From assembly GCF_035961655.1 (NCBI RefSeq), contig NZ_CP108393.1:1054001-1118000 (forward strand): 64,000 bases of DNA. The letters run 5' to 3'. Both the position numbers and the translations under genes were made by a program. Below, in pieces: positions 1 through 8,854 of this stretch. This DNA is from Streptomyces sp. NBC_01317 (lineage in GTDB: Bacteria > Actinomycetota > Actinomycetes > Streptomycetales > Streptomycetaceae). Position 1 is the stretch's first letter. Each line of letters begins with the position of its first letter. Below the pieces are notes generated by a model, which worked only from the letters and a program-made list of their open reading frames with translations, was not told the origin of the DNA and did no database searches.

Positions 1-86
1 GCGGCCGTCTCGGCCGCGCCGGACAGGTCGTCCGCAAGGGCGAGCACCGGGCGGGGCGCGCCTTCGCCGGCGGGCGTGGGGGACAC
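1..86 (-). CDS. Four-carbon acid sugar kinase family protein (DUF1537), N-terminal part only
   Basis: Reading leftward from GTG at 84-86, the frame stays open to the window edge. A strong GGAGGAGG (complement of 92-99) sits 5-6 nt upstream of the start. About 20 residues in, the peptide reads VLALADDLSGAAETA, which matches the N-terminal nucleotide-site motif (LADDLTGA) of the OtnK/DtnK-type four-carbon acid sugar kinases that phosphorylate C4 sugar acids. Only 28 codons are present, so the call rests on this motif and on context: it is divergent from an operon that includes an HpcH/HpaI-type aldolase. The family is likely; the substrate cannot be judged. Confidence 0.6.
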   Translation of the reverse strand, partial: MSPTPAGEGAPRPVLALADDLSGAAETA

Positions 87-303
87 GGATACCTCCTCCG
101 GGCGGCCCGGGGCGGGCTGCCTCGGTGCCCGATGATGACACATGTTGCGCGAACTGCGCGAGACCTCTTGCGCGAAACACGCAAGCCATGCCACCTTGTG
201 CGGCGCGACACCTGTTGGTGCCGGAGAGCCGGAGTACAGCGCCGGACGAACCGGACGCCGTCTGCTTGAGCCGGTCGCCTCCCAGAACCCGAGAAGGTCG
301 ACG
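87..303. promoter_or_regulatory. Divergent promoter region with repeated TTGCGCGAA elements
   Basis: This 217-bp gap separates the leftward kinase-like gene from the rightward transporter operon and must hold both promoters. TTGCGCGAA occurs twice in direct orientation, at 145-153 and 168-176 (23 bp apart). The second copy is half of an inverted repeat, TTGCG (168-172) and CGCAA (180-184), with a 7-bp spacer. This is a plausible operator for a local repressor that senses the imported substrate. No regulator gene is visible next to it in this window. Promoter -10/-35 elements were not assigned. Confidence 0.35.
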
Positions 304-1917
304 ATGACCCTTACTCCTCAGAGCGCTCCCCCGGACGCTCCACCGCGTGAACCGCTCACGCGGGAGCCACTCAGCCGCCGTACCCTGCTGCGCTGGGGCG
401 CACTCGGCGGCGCGGGCGTGGCTCTCGCCCCCCTGACCGCCTGCGCGGGCCCCACGGGCGCTCCCGGCCCCGGCACGCTCACCCTGGGGCTGAACCGCTC
501 CCTGGTGAGCCTGGACAACAAGCTGAACCAGTTCGACGCGGCGGTGACCGTGCAGCGCGCGGTACGGCAGGCGCTGACCCGGATCGGCCCCGGCATGAAA
601 CCGTCACTGGTCCTCGCCGACCGGTTCGAGATGGCGGAACCCACCGCGTGGACGGTGCGGCTGCGGGAGGGCGTGCGCTACTCCGACGGCAGCCCGGTCA
701 CCGTCGAGGACGTGGCCACGGCGCTCCGCATGTACGGCAAGGTCAACGGTTCCTTCCTCCTCGGTCTCTTCCCCGAGCTGCCCACCGTCGAGAAGACGGG
801 CCCCCGCACCTTCCTGCTGCACACACAGAAGCCGGTGCCGGTGCTCGACCGGCTGATGGCCAACATCCACATCACGCCGGCCGCCGCCAACCGGCCCGAG
901 GAGTTGCAGAACGGACTCGGCTCGGGCCCGTACCAGGTGCTGCGGGCGAACTCCGGCGCCGGCGAGTACACCCTCGGCCGCAATCCGCGGTACTGGGGAC
1001 CGAAGCCGTCGATCGAAACGGTGCGGGTACGGTTCGTACCGGAGGAGTCCAGCCGGGTCGTCGCGCTGCGCAGCGGCGAGATCCACGTGGTCGACACCCT
1101 GACCCCGGACTCCGCGGACCAGCTCACGGGCCTGCCCGGGGTCGAGGTCGAGGAGACCTCGGGCGTCCGGATGTGCCAGCTCTTCTACAACTTCCGCAAA
1201 CCGGAGGGCCACCCCCTCGCCGATCCCCGGGTACGGCGCGCGCTGACCTACGCGATCGACGGCGACGCCCTCGTCCAGGACGTGCTGAACGGCGCGGCGG
1301 AGGAGGCGGGCGGCGTGGTGCCCCTCGCGCTCGAAGGCGCCGCGCGGACCGGCTCGTACAGCTACGACCCCACCAAGGCCCGCGCACTCCTCACCTCCCT
1401 GGGCGCCACTGATCTGCGGATCAAGGTGATCTGGGAGTCCGGCGAGTTCGCGGCCGACACCTCCGTGATGGAGGCCGTCCTCGACATGCTGAAGTCCGTC
1501 GGCGTCCGCGCCTCGCTCCAGCAGTTCGAGCCCGGCGGGGACATCCTCACCTGGCGCCAGGGGCGGGCCGGCGACTGGGACGTCATCGGCAACGGCTACG
1601 GCAGCCCCACCGGCCAGGCCCTCACCACACTCCAGGGCATGTACGGCGGGACGGCCGCGAAGGAACGGACCCGCGACGCTTTCATGGGATACGTCGTGCC
1701 CCAGGTCGAACGGCAGCTCTCGGCCGCCGCCACCGAGGTGGACGACGCCACGCGGACCAGCAAACTCGCCGTGGTGCAGCAGGCGATCTGGGAGACCTGG
1801 CCGAGCCTGTGGGCCTTCGCCCCGAAGACGCTCCTCGCCCGCAGGACCCGGGTGCGGGGAATGACCCTGCTCCCCATCAACTCCTACGACCTGTCCGCCG
1901 TGCGGCTGGAGGGCTGA
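304..1917 (+). CDS. Peptide/nickel-type ABC transporter substrate-binding lipoprotein (SBP_bac_5)
   Basis: This 537-aa extracytoplasmic binding protein is the first gene of a five-gene importer operon. The N-terminus carries a twin-arginine signal (SRRTLLRWGA) followed by a hydrophobic stretch and a lipobox ending LTAC, so it is a Tat-exported lipoprotein. The body is a family 5 solute-binding protein, with typical pieces such as ADRFEMAEPTAWTVRLREGV and PRYWGPKPS. ATG 304 was chosen because AGAAGG lies just upstream and the signal peptide starts here; further-upstream in-frame starts would add non-signal sequence. Family 5 proteins bind di/oligopeptides but also sugars and other solutes. The neighbouring aldolase and sialidase suggest a carbohydrate-related ligand here (inference). 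Confidence 0.9.
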   Translation: MTLTPQSAPPDAPPREPLTREPLSRRTLLRWGALGGAGVALAPLTACAGPTGAPGPGTLTLGLNRSLVSLDNKLNQFDAAVTVQRAVRQALTRIGPGMKPSLVLADRFEMAEPTAWTVRLREGVRYSDGSPVTVEDVATALRMYGKVNGSFLLGLFPELPTVEKTGPRTFLLHTQKPVPVLDRLMANIHITPAAANRPEELQNGLGSGPYQVLRANSGAGEYTLGRNPRYWGPKPSIETVRVRFVPEESSRVVALRSGEIHVVDTLTPDSADQLTGLPGVEVEETSGVRMCQLFYNFRKPEGHPLADPRVRRALTYAIDGDALVQDVLNGAAEEAGGVVPLALEGAARTGSYSYDPTKARALLTSLGATDLRIKVIWESGEFAADTSVMEAVLDMLKSVGVRASLQQFEPGGDILTWRQGRAGDWDVIGNGYGSPTGQALTTLQGMYGGTAAKERTRDAFMGYVVPQVERQLSAAATEVDDATRTSKLAVVQQAIWETWPSLWAFAPKTLLARRTRVRGMTLLPINSYDLSAVRLEG

Positions 1918-1920
1918 GCC

Positions 1921-2850
1921 GTGCCGACGTACCTCGCCCGCCGGCTCGGTCAGAGCCTGCTCACCGTCTTCCTCACCCTCACCACCGTCTTCCTGCTGGT
2001 ACGGCTCGCTCCCGGCGACCCGGCGGCCGCCTACGCGGGTCCCACCGCCACGACCGCCGATCTCGCCAGGATCCGGAGCCAGTTCGGACTGGACCGGTCA
2101 CTGGTCGAGCAGTACGGGATCTTCCTGCGTGACCTGTTCACGGGAGACCTCGGCACCAGCTACTCGTTCCGCGCCCCGGCCCTCGACGTGGTCCTGGACC
2201 GGATGCCGTACACCATCACCCTGGCCGTCTCCGCGATCGCCGTCACCGCCGTCGTCGCGGTGCCGCTGGGGGTGTGGATGGCCCGGCGCGCCGACTCCAA
2301 GCGCGAACTCGGCGCCAACGTCCTCACCATCGGCGGGCAGTCCATGCCGGACTTCTGGACCGGGGTGATGCTGCTGACCGTCTTCGCCGTGCTGCTGCCG
2401 GTGCTGCCCGCCTCCGGATTCACGTCCTGGAGCGGTCTGGTCCTGCCCACGGTCACCGTCGCCATCCTCCAACTGGCGCTCATATCAAGGCTGGTACGGC
2501 GGGAGATGACCACCGCACTCGCCTCCCCCTACATCACCGTCGCCCGCTCCCGGGGCTTCTCCGAACGCGCCCTGACCTGGCGGTACGCCCTCGGCAACTC
2601 CGGGGTGCCGCTGATCACCGCCATCGGGACCCGGTTCGCCGCCCTGCTCAACGGAGTGGTCGTGGTCGAGGTCGTCTTCGGCTGGCCGGGGGTCGGCTCG
2701 CTCGTCGTCCGCGCCCTGGAGACCCGCGACTACCCGCTCATCCAGGCCACCGTCCTGGTCACCGCGACCCTCGCGATCCTCGTCCAACTCCTCGTCGACC
2801 TCGCCTACCCGCTGCTCGACCCGCGGGTGCGCCTCGGAAAGGCGGCCTGA
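1921..2850 (+). CDS. ABC transporter permease (DppB-type)
   Basis: A 309-aa integral membrane permease starting with GTG three bases after the binding-protein stop. It has the DppB hallmarks: an N-terminal membrane segment beginning YLARRLGQSLLTVF, the RLAPGDPA segment, a GDLGTSY turn, and the EAA-type cytoplasmic loop (ITVARSRGFSERALTWRYAL) that docks on the ATPase. Five to six transmembrane segments are expected. It pairs with the next gene to form the transmembrane channel of the importer. Confidence 0.92.
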   Translation: MPTYLARRLGQSLLTVFLTLTTVFLLVRLAPGDPAAAYAGPTATTADLARIRSQFGLDRSLVEQYGIFLRDLFTGDLGTSYSFRAPALDVVLDRMPYTITLAVSAIAVTAVVAVPLGVWMARRADSKRELGANVLTIGGQSMPDFWTGVMLLTVFAVLLPVLPASGFTSWSGLVLPTVTVAILQLALISRLVRREMTTALASPYITVARSRGFSERALTWRYALGNSGVPLITAIGTRFAALLNGVVVVEVVFGWPGVGSLVVRALETRDYPLIQATVLVTATLAILVQLLVDLAYPLLDPRVRLGKAA

Positions 2851-2852
2851 CC

Positions 2853-3812
2853 ATGACCACCGCCCTGCGTACCGCCGACACCTCCGGCGCCCCGTCCTCC
2901 GGCGGCGGCCCGAGCGCCGTCACGGCCCGCGACCTCGCCCGCTCCACCGCCGCCCGGCAGCGGCGCGGCGCCCGGTTCAAGCTCTGGGCCGGGACGGTCT
3001 GCACCGCGCTCGTCGTCCTGCCGGTCGCCCTCGCCGCGCTCCTGCCGCTGCCCGGCGCCGACGCCCAGGACCTGTCGAAGCGCCGGCTGCCGCCGCTGAG
3101 CGACGGTCATCTCTTCGGCACCGACCAGCTCGGCCGCGATCTGCTCTCCCGTATCCTCCACGGCGGCCAGGTCTCCCTGACCGTCGGTCTCCTGGCGGTC
3201 CTCGTCTCCGGGGTCATCGGTATCGCGGCGGGCGCGGCGGCCGGATTCTTCGGCGGGTGGGTCGACACGGTCGTCTCCCGGCTGCTGGAGGCGCAGCTCG
3301 CCCTTCCGCTGCTCATGATGCTGCTGCTCGTGGTGGCCCTGTTCGGGCCCTCGGTGACCGTCATCACCTGTGTGATCGCGGTCGCGCAGTGGCCGGAGGT
3401 GGCGCGGCTGACCCGCTCCCTCGTCCTCGTGGAACGCGAGAAACCGTATGTCGCGGCGGCCCGGGTCCTCGGGCTGCGCGGCTGGTCCGTCCTCGGCCGC
3501 CATGTCATCCCCAACGTGGTCCGCCCGGCGAGCCTGGTCGTCCTGCTGCTGCTCGCGCAGGCGGTGCTGCTGGAGAGCGCGCTGAGCTTCCTCGGCGCCG
3601 GTCCGCAGCGGCCGTTCGCCACCTGGGGCCGGATCATCTCCGACGGCCAGAACTACATCACCACCTCGTGGTGGCTGGTCACGCTGCCGGGCCTCGTCAT
3701 CGCCCTGCTGGTGGTCGGTGTCAACCTGATCGGCGACGGGCTGCGCGACCGTACGCGTACGGTCCGAGCACCGCGCGGCGCCCGGGTGCCCCGCGGCAAG
3801 AAGGGAGTCTGA
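2853..3812 (+). CDS. ABC transporter permease (DppC-type)
   Basis: The 319-aa second permease of the importer starts two bases after the preceding stop. The N-terminal 45 residues are cytoplasmic and basic, then a first membrane segment. The DppC signature FGTDQLGRDLLSRILHGGQV and the EAA loop (VAAARVLGLRGWSVLGRHVI) are both present. The C-terminus is basic (RTRTVRAPRGARVPRGKK). It acts as a heterodimer with the upstream permease. Confidence 0.92.
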   Translation: MTTALRTADTSGAPSSGGGPSAVTARDLARSTAARQRRGARFKLWAGTVCTALVVLPVALAALLPLPGADAQDLSKRRLPPLSDGHLFGTDQLGRDLLSRILHGGQVSLTVGLLAVLVSGVIGIAAGAAAGFFGGWVDTVVSRLLEAQLALPLLMMLLLVVALFGPSVTVITCVIAVAQWPEVARLTRSLVLVEREKPYVAAARVLGLRGWSVLGRHVIPNVVRPASLVVLLLLAQAVLLESALSFLGAGPQRPFATWGRIISDGQNYITTSWWLVTLPGLVIALLVVGVNLIGDGLRDRTRTVRAPRGARVPRGKKGV

Positions 3813-3815
3813 GCC

Positions 3816-4685
3816 ATGACCGCACACGTTTCCCCGCAGGACGCGGGCGTCCCGCTGCTGGACGTCTCGAACCTTCAGGTCGAGCTGATGACGGCGCGCG
3901 GAGTGGTCCGCGCCGTGGACGGCGTGAGCTTCACGGTCGGTGAGGGGGAGACCGTGACCCTCATCGGCGAGTCGGGCTCGGGGAAGTCGACCACCGCGAT
4001 GGGGGTGCTGCGGCTGCTCCCCGAAGGGCTCGCCGTGCTCTCGGGGTCCGTACGGATCGCCGGCCAGGACATCATCGCCGACCCGGAGGCCGCCCGCGCC
4101 CTGCGCGGCCGGACCGTGTCGCTGATCCCGCAGGATCCGATGACGGCGCTCAGCCCCGTCCACACCGTCGGCCGCCAGCTCGGTGACGCGCTGCGGCTGC
4201 GCCATCCGGGCCTCTCCCGGGCCGAGGCCAGGGAGAAGGGGACCGACCTGCTCGCCCAGGTCCGTATCCCGAAGCCGGAGACCCGCTGGAAGGCGTATCC
4301 GCACCAGTTCTCCGGCGGCATGCTGCAACGGATCCTCATCGCCGTGGCGCTCGCCGCCGGGCCCCGGCTGCTGGTCGCCGACGAGCCGACCTCGGCGCTG
4401 GACGCCACCGTGCAGGCGGGCGTCCTCGATCTGCTGATGGAGCTACAGGAAGTCGAGGGGATCGGAATGCTGATGATCACCCATGATCTGGGGGTGGCAC
4501 GCGTCGTGTCCGACCGTATCCATGTGATGAAGGAGGGCCGGTTCGTGGAGTCGGGTCCCGCCGAGCGGATCGTCGAGCGCCCGGCCGAGCCGTACACCCG
4601 CTCCCTGCTCGCCGCCGTCCCACGCCTCGGCGGCTGGGACGAGGACGCCCTGACCGGAACCGCGCCCCGGGGCGTGACCGGATGA
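3816..4685 (+). CDS. ABC transporter ATP-binding protein (DppD-type)
   Basis: A 289-aa cytoplasmic ATPase. Walker A is GESGSGKST, the signature region is HQFSGGMLQRI, Walker B is LLVADEPTSALD, and the switch histidine lies in MITHDLGV. It is shorter than most DppD proteins because the C-terminal cysteine-containing oligopeptide-transporter domain is reduced. It overlaps the next ATPase by an ATGA, so translation of the two is probably coupled. Confidence 0.92.
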   Translation: MTAHVSPQDAGVPLLDVSNLQVELMTARGVVRAVDGVSFTVGEGETVTLIGESGSGKSTTAMGVLRLLPEGLAVLSGSVRIAGQDIIADPEAARALRGRTVSLIPQDPMTALSPVHTVGRQLGDALRLRHPGLSRAEAREKGTDLLAQVRIPKPETRWKAYPHQFSGGMLQRILIAVALAAGPRLLVADEPTSALDATVQAGVLDLLMELQEVEGIGMLMITHDLGVARVVSDRIHVMKEGRFVESGPAERIVERPAEPYTRSLLAAVPRLGGWDEDALTGTAPRGVTG

Positions 4686-5620
4686 GCGCCGGCGCGGAGA
4701 ACACTCCGTGGTACGACACCGGGGCGGGCGGTCCTGAGACGGGGCCCGCCGGCGGCCCGGCGGCCGACCGGACGAGGGATCAGGTGACAGGGCCACCGCT
4801 GCTGCGGGTCGAGGACCTCGTGGTCGAGTACCCCACCGCACGGGGCCCGTTCCGGGCCGTCGACGGAGTCAGCCTCGACCTCCCGCGTGGCGGTTCGCTC
4901 GCCGTCGTCGGCGAGTCGGGATGCGGCAAGTCGACACTGGCGCGCGCCCTGGTCCGGCTGCTGAAGCCCACCTCGGGTCATATCCATCTCGACGGCACGG
5001 ACATCGCGGCGCTGCCGGAGCGGCGGCTGCGCCCGCTGCGCCGGCGGATCCAGATGGTCTTCCAGGACCCGTACGGTTCGCTCGACACGCACCTGACCGC
5101 CCAGCAGATCGTGGCCGAGCCGCTGCGCCTCGCGGGCGTCCGCGACCCGGCGGAGCGGGCCCGGCAGGCGGCCGGGCTGATCGACCGCGTCGGACTGCCG
5201 TCCTCCGCCCTGCACCGGCGTCCGCCGGAGTTCTCCGGCGGCCAGCGCCAGCGGATCGGCATCGCCCGCGCGCTCGCGTCACGTCCCGACGTCCTGGTGT
5301 GCGACGAGGCGACCTCGGCCCTCGACGTCTCGGTCCAGGCGCAGGTGCTGGATCTGCTGCGCCAACTCCAGGCGGAGACCGGCATCGCGTATCTCTTCAT
5401 CGCCCACAATCTCGCCGTGGTCCGTGAGATCAGCACCGAGGTCGTGGTGATGAACGCCGGCCGTGTCGTCGAGACCGGACCGACCGCGGCCGTACTCGCC
5501 TCACCGGCCGAGCCGTACACCCGCGCGCTGCGCCGCGCGGCGCTCGACCCCACCAGGATCCGGGGCGTCAAGCCGCGGCACCTGCTCACCACCACCGCAC
5601 CGGAAGGCACCCGCCTGTGA
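4682..5620 (+). CDS. ABC transporter ATP-binding protein (DppF-type)
   Basis: This 312-aa second ATPase partners with the DppD-type protein. After about 40 low-complexity residues the nucleotide domain has Walker A GESGCGKST, signature EFSGGQRQRIG, Walker B VLVCDEATSALDV and switch histidine in IAHNLAVV. The last codons overlap the GTG start of the aldo/keto reductase, so the transporter and the catabolic genes form one transcript. Confidence 0.92.
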   Translation: MSAGAENTPWYDTGAGGPETGPAGGPAADRTRDQVTGPPLLRVEDLVVEYPTARGPFRAVDGVSLDLPRGGSLAVVGESGCGKSTLARALVRLLKPTSGHIHLDGTDIAALPERRLRPLRRRIQMVFQDPYGSLDTHLTAQQIVAEPLRLAGVRDPAERARQAAGLIDRVGLPSSALHRRPPEFSGGQRQRIGIARALASRPDVLVCDEATSALDVSVQAQVLDLLRQLQAETGIAYLFIAHNLAVVREISTEVVVMNAGRVVETGPTAAVLASPAEPYTRALRRAALDPTRIRGVKPRHLLTTTAPEGTRL

Positions 5621-6597
5621 TCACCGGCATCGACCTGCCGCATCTGCCCGTCCCGCTGTCGCGTCTCGTCCTCGGCACCATGACCTTCGGCGACACCGTC
5701 GACCGGGCGGGCGCCGCCACCATGGTGGACACGGCACTCGACGCGGGCATCACCGGAATCGACACGGCGAACGGCTACGCGGGCGGGGAGAGCGAGCGCA
5801 TCCTCGCGGACCTGCTCCCCGGCCGCCGCGACCGGATCGTCCTGGCGACCAAGGCCGGTATCCCGCACCCCGACCAGGGCGGGCACGCCCCGCTCTCGGC
5901 GGCCGGCCTGCGGGCCGCGCTGGAAGGCAGCCTGACCCGGCTCGGGACCGACAGGGTCGAGCTGTTCTATCTGCACCAGCCGGACCGGGCCACACCGCTC
6001 GCCGAGACTCTCACGGCCGTCGCCCAGCTGATGGCCCAGGGGAAGATCCTCGCCCTGGGGGTCTCCAACCACGCGGCCTGGCAGATCGCCGAACTCGTCC
6101 GCACCGCCGGGGAGGTGGGCGTGCCCGGTCCGGTCGTCGCCCAGCAGCTCCACAACCTCCTCGCGCGCCGGCTGGAGGAGGAGTACGTCGAGTACGCGCG
6201 GGTCACCGGCCTGCGCACCCTCGTCTACAACCCGCTCGGGGGTGGGCTCCTCACCGGTCGCCACCACTTCGGACAGACCCCGGAATCCGGCCGGTTCGGG
6301 GACTCGAAGCTCGCCGCGATGTACCGGGAACGCTACTGGGACGAGCGTATGTTCGACGCCGTCGAGGAGCTGACCCGTATCGCCGGTGAGGCGGGCATCG
6401 CCCTCACGGATCTCGCGCTGCGGTGGCTGCTCGACCGGCCGTCGACCGACGCGCTCCTCCTCGGCGGCTCACGGACCGAGCAGCTCAGGGCCAACATCGC
6501 CGCCGCCCAGGCCGGTCCGCTGCCCGCCGACGTGACGGCGGCGTGTGACGCGGTCGGCGCCCGGCTGCGCGGTCCGATGCCCGCGTACAACCGCTGA
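5617..6597 (+). CDS. Aldo/keto reductase
   Basis: A 326-aa soluble NADPH-dependent carbonyl reductase of the aldo/keto reductase superfamily. The catalytic tetrad is visible in order: Asp in GIDTANGY, Tyr in the same motif, Lys in LATKAG and His in FYLHQPD. The C-terminal cofactor region (LLLGGSRTEQLRANI) is typical. The start is GTG 5617, overlapping the DppF stop. It probably reduces a sugar-derived aldehyde or ketone delivered by the importer. This is inferred from operon position only. Confidence 0.88.
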   Translation: MITGIDLPHLPVPLSRLVLGTMTFGDTVDRAGAATMVDTALDAGITGIDTANGYAGGESERILADLLPGRRDRIVLATKAGIPHPDQGGHAPLSAAGLRAALEGSLTRLGTDRVELFYLHQPDRATPLAETLTAVAQLMAQGKILALGVSNHAAWQIAELVRTAGEVGVPGPVVAQQLHNLLARRLEEEYVEYARVTGLRTLVYNPLGGGLLTGRHHFGQTPESGRFGDSKLAAMYRERYWDERMFDAVEELTRIAGEAGIALTDLALRWLLDRPSTDALLLGGSRTEQLRANIAAAQAGPLPADVTAACDAVGARLRGPMPAYNR

Positions 6598-6675
6598 GGC
6601 CCCCGCCCGCCGGAACCGCACCCGCGCTCTCCCGCCCCACCGCACCCATCGCTCTCCTCTCTCAAGGAGCCCCTC

Positions 6676-7473
6676 ATGACCCGAGACCGGTCCGGCACGC
6701 CCGGCGCCTTCGCCTCCGCGCTGCGCGCCCGCGAACAGCTCATCGGCTACTGGTCCGTCCTCGACTCCCCGGTCTCCACCGAGCGCATCGCGCGGCTCGG
6801 ATACGACTATGTGGCGCTCGACGCGCAGCACGGTCTGATCGCGTACTCCGGTGTGCTCGCGTCCCTCACGGCCATCGACACCAGGGGGAGCACCGCCGTC
6901 GGGCTGGTGCGGGTCGAGGCCAACGACCCGGGGCCGATCGGCCGGGCGCTCGACGCGGGGGCGGCGGGGGTCATCGTGCCGCTCGTGGACACCCCGGGGG
7001 ACGCGGCCGACGCGGTGGCCGCCGTACGCTACCCGCCGCTCGGCCGGCGCTCGTACGGCCCGATGCGCTCGGCCCTGCGGATCGGACCCGACCCGGTCGA
7101 CGCGCACGCGCAGACCGTCGTTCTCGCGATGATCGAGACGGCGGAGGGGCTGGCGCGCGTCGCCGGGATCTGTGCCACCGAGGGCCTGGACGGGATCTAT
7201 GTGGGCCCCTCCGACCTGCGGCTCGGCATCGGGGGTGCCACCACCCGCGATCCGGAGGTCGAGGACCGCTTCGAAGCGGCGCTGGCCACGATCCGCGAGG
7301 CCGCGGCGGCGGCCGGGATCGCCGCGGGCATCCACACCGCCGACGGGGCGAGCGCCGCCCGCCGGCTGGCCGAGGGGTTCACCTTCGCGACCGTCTCCAG
7401 CGATCTGGTCCACCTCGAACAGGCCGCGGGCAGCCATCTCGCCGCCGCCCGGGGCGCCGGGGACGCACGGTGA
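6676..7473 (+). CDS. HpcH/HpaI-type class II aldolase
   Basis: A 265-aa aldolase/citrate lyase-family (TIM-barrel) protein. The substrate-binding loop reads YDYVALDAQHG. Metal-ligand positions appear as Glu in MIETAEGLARV and Asp in YVGPSDLRLG, and the mobile loop is PPLGRRSYGP. Members cleave 2-keto-3-deoxy sugar acids or hydroxy-keto acids to pyruvate plus an aldehyde. AAGGAG stands about 9 nt before ATG 6676. With the DUF1537-type kinase across the promoter and the importer upstream, sugar-acid catabolism is the likely role; the exact substrate is unknown. Confidence 0.85.
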   Translation: MTRDRSGTPGAFASALRAREQLIGYWSVLDSPVSTERIARLGYDYVALDAQHGLIAYSGVLASLTAIDTRGSTAVGLVRVEANDPGPIGRALDAGAAGVIVPLVDTPGDAADAVAAVRYPPLGRRSYGPMRSALRIGPDPVDAHAQTVVLAMIETAEGLARVAGICATEGLDGIYVGPSDLRLGIGGATTRDPEVEDRFEAALATIREAAAAAGIAAGIHTADGASAARRLAEGFTFATVSSDLVHLEQAAGSHLAAARGAGDAR

Positions 7474-8780
7474 CCTCGGCAGACTCCCCCGCCGGCGCCC
7501 CCGCGGACGGCGTGGTGCGCCCGCACCCCACCGAGCCGGGCCGCGCCGAGGCCCGGCTGACCGCGCCGGCCGTCCAGAACCACGCCGCGAATCTGGCGGT
7601 CCTCCCCGGCGGGGACCTGGGGTGCGTCTGGTTCGCCGGTACGCAGGAGGGCGTCGCGGACATCTCCGTGTGGTTCTCCCGGCTGGCGCCGGACGGGGAG
7701 CGGTGGAGCACGCCGGTCCGGCTCTCCGACGACTCCGCGCGCTCGGAGCAGAACCCGGTCCTCTTCCCCACCCCGGAGGGCGCGCTCTGGCTGCTGCACA
7801 CGGCCCAGCGCGCCGGGCACCAGGACACCTCCGGGGTACGGCTCCGGATCAGCGAGGACGGGGGGAAGTCCTGGGGCCCGGCCCGGGTGCTGTTCCCGGC
7901 GGACTCGCGCGGCGGGATCTATGTGCGCCAGCCGGTCGCCGTCCTCCCGTCGGGGCGGTGGCTGCTGCCGGTTTTCCGCTGTGTCACCGCGGCGGGGCGG
8001 CCCTGGTCGGGTGGTGACGACACCAGCTCGGTCATGGTCAGCGACGACGCGGGACGGAGCTGGGAGGAGCGGCCGGTGCCCGGCTCCACCGGGCTCGTGC
8101 ACATGAACGCGCATCCGCTGCCGGACGGTTCCCTGCTCGCGCTGTTCCGTAGCCGCCGGGCCGATGCCGTACACCGCTCCACGTCGGACGACGGCGGATG
8201 GACATGGACGGTGCCCGAACCACTCACCGTCCCCAACAACAACTCGTCCCTCCAGTACGTGCCGTGGGACGACGGACGGCTCGCCCTGGTCCACAACCAC
8301 AGCAGCGCCGCCGACGCCACCGCACGCCGGGTATCGCTGTACGACGAGATCGACGACGAGGGCCTGAGCGACGAGGACCAGGGCAAGGATGAGGGGACCG
8401 GCGACGCGGCGGACGCTGAGGCGACCGAAACGGACGCTGAGGCGACCGAAAGTGACCCACCGACCGGTGCGGCCTTCTGGGGCGCGCCCCGCGCTCCGCT
8501 CACCCTGTCGGTCTCGTCGGACGGCGGCCGGAGCTGGCCGGTCCGCCACGACCTGGCGACCGGTGACGGGTACTGCCTGACCAACAACTCCCGTGACGGC
8601 CTCAACCGCGAACTGTCCTATCCGTCGGTCGTACGGACCGGGGACGGCGCCCTGCACATCGCCTTCACGCACCACCGGCGCACTCTCACCTACCTGCGGC
8701 TGGACCCGGTGTGGACGGGCGCGGCAGGGGACGGAGCCGGTGTGAACGGGGGCAGTGTGAACGGAGAACGTACGGAGTAG
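7470..8780 (+). CDS. Sialidase-fold (BNR/Asp-box) glycosidase-like protein
   Basis: A 436-aa protein with a six-bladed sialidase-type propeller. Asp-box motifs of the S-x-D-x-G-x-x-W type occur at least four times: SEDGGKSWG, SDDAGRSWEE, SDDGGWTW and SSDGGRSWP. An early VWFAGTQ and a NRELSYPSVV near the end resemble the bacterial family of predicted exo-sialidases. No signal peptide is seen, so it is probably cytoplasmic and would act on imported oligosaccharide. GTG 7470 overlaps the aldolase stop. Oddity: a strongly acidic, low-complexity insert of about 45 residues (DDEGLSDEDQGKDEGTGDAA, then repeated DAEATE) interrupts the last third. Confidence 0.8.
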   Translation: MTSADSPAGAPADGVVRPHPTEPGRAEARLTAPAVQNHAANLAVLPGGDLGCVWFAGTQEGVADISVWFSRLAPDGERWSTPVRLSDDSARSEQNPVLFPTPEGALWLLHTAQRAGHQDTSGVRLRISEDGGKSWGPARVLFPADSRGGIYVRQPVAVLPSGRWLLPVFRCVTAAGRPWSGGDDTSSVMVSDDAGRSWEERPVPGSTGLVHMNAHPLPDGSLLALFRSRRADAVHRSTSDDGGWTWTVPEPLTVPNNNSSLQYVPWDDGRLALVHNHSSAADATARRVSLYDEIDDEGLSDEDQGKDEGTGDAADAEATETDAEATESDPPTGAAFWGAPRAPLTLSVSSDGGRSWPVRHDLATGDGYCLTNNSRDGLNRELSYPSVVRTGDGALHIAFTHHRRTLTYLRLDPVWTGAAGDGAGVNGGSVNGERTE

Positions 8781-8785
8781 CAGGC

Positions 8786-8807
8786 GGCGGCCCTGGTCGG
8801 GGCCGCC
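8786..8807. terminator. Hairpin between convergent genes
   Basis: GGCGGCCC (8786-8793) pairs with GGGCCGCC (8800-8807) across a 6-nt loop. It lies just after the sialidase-fold gene and before the end of the leftward secreted-protein gene, so it is a plausible bidirectional terminator. Confidence 0.5.
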
Positions 8808-8854
8808 CCTGCCACCCCTGCCCGGTGGTCACCGCCCCGGGCAGCGGAGCAGCA

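Noticed and set aside
2805..4328. Minus-strand open frame of about 507 codons
   Set aside because: Antisense to the DppC and DppD genes; no recognisable motif.
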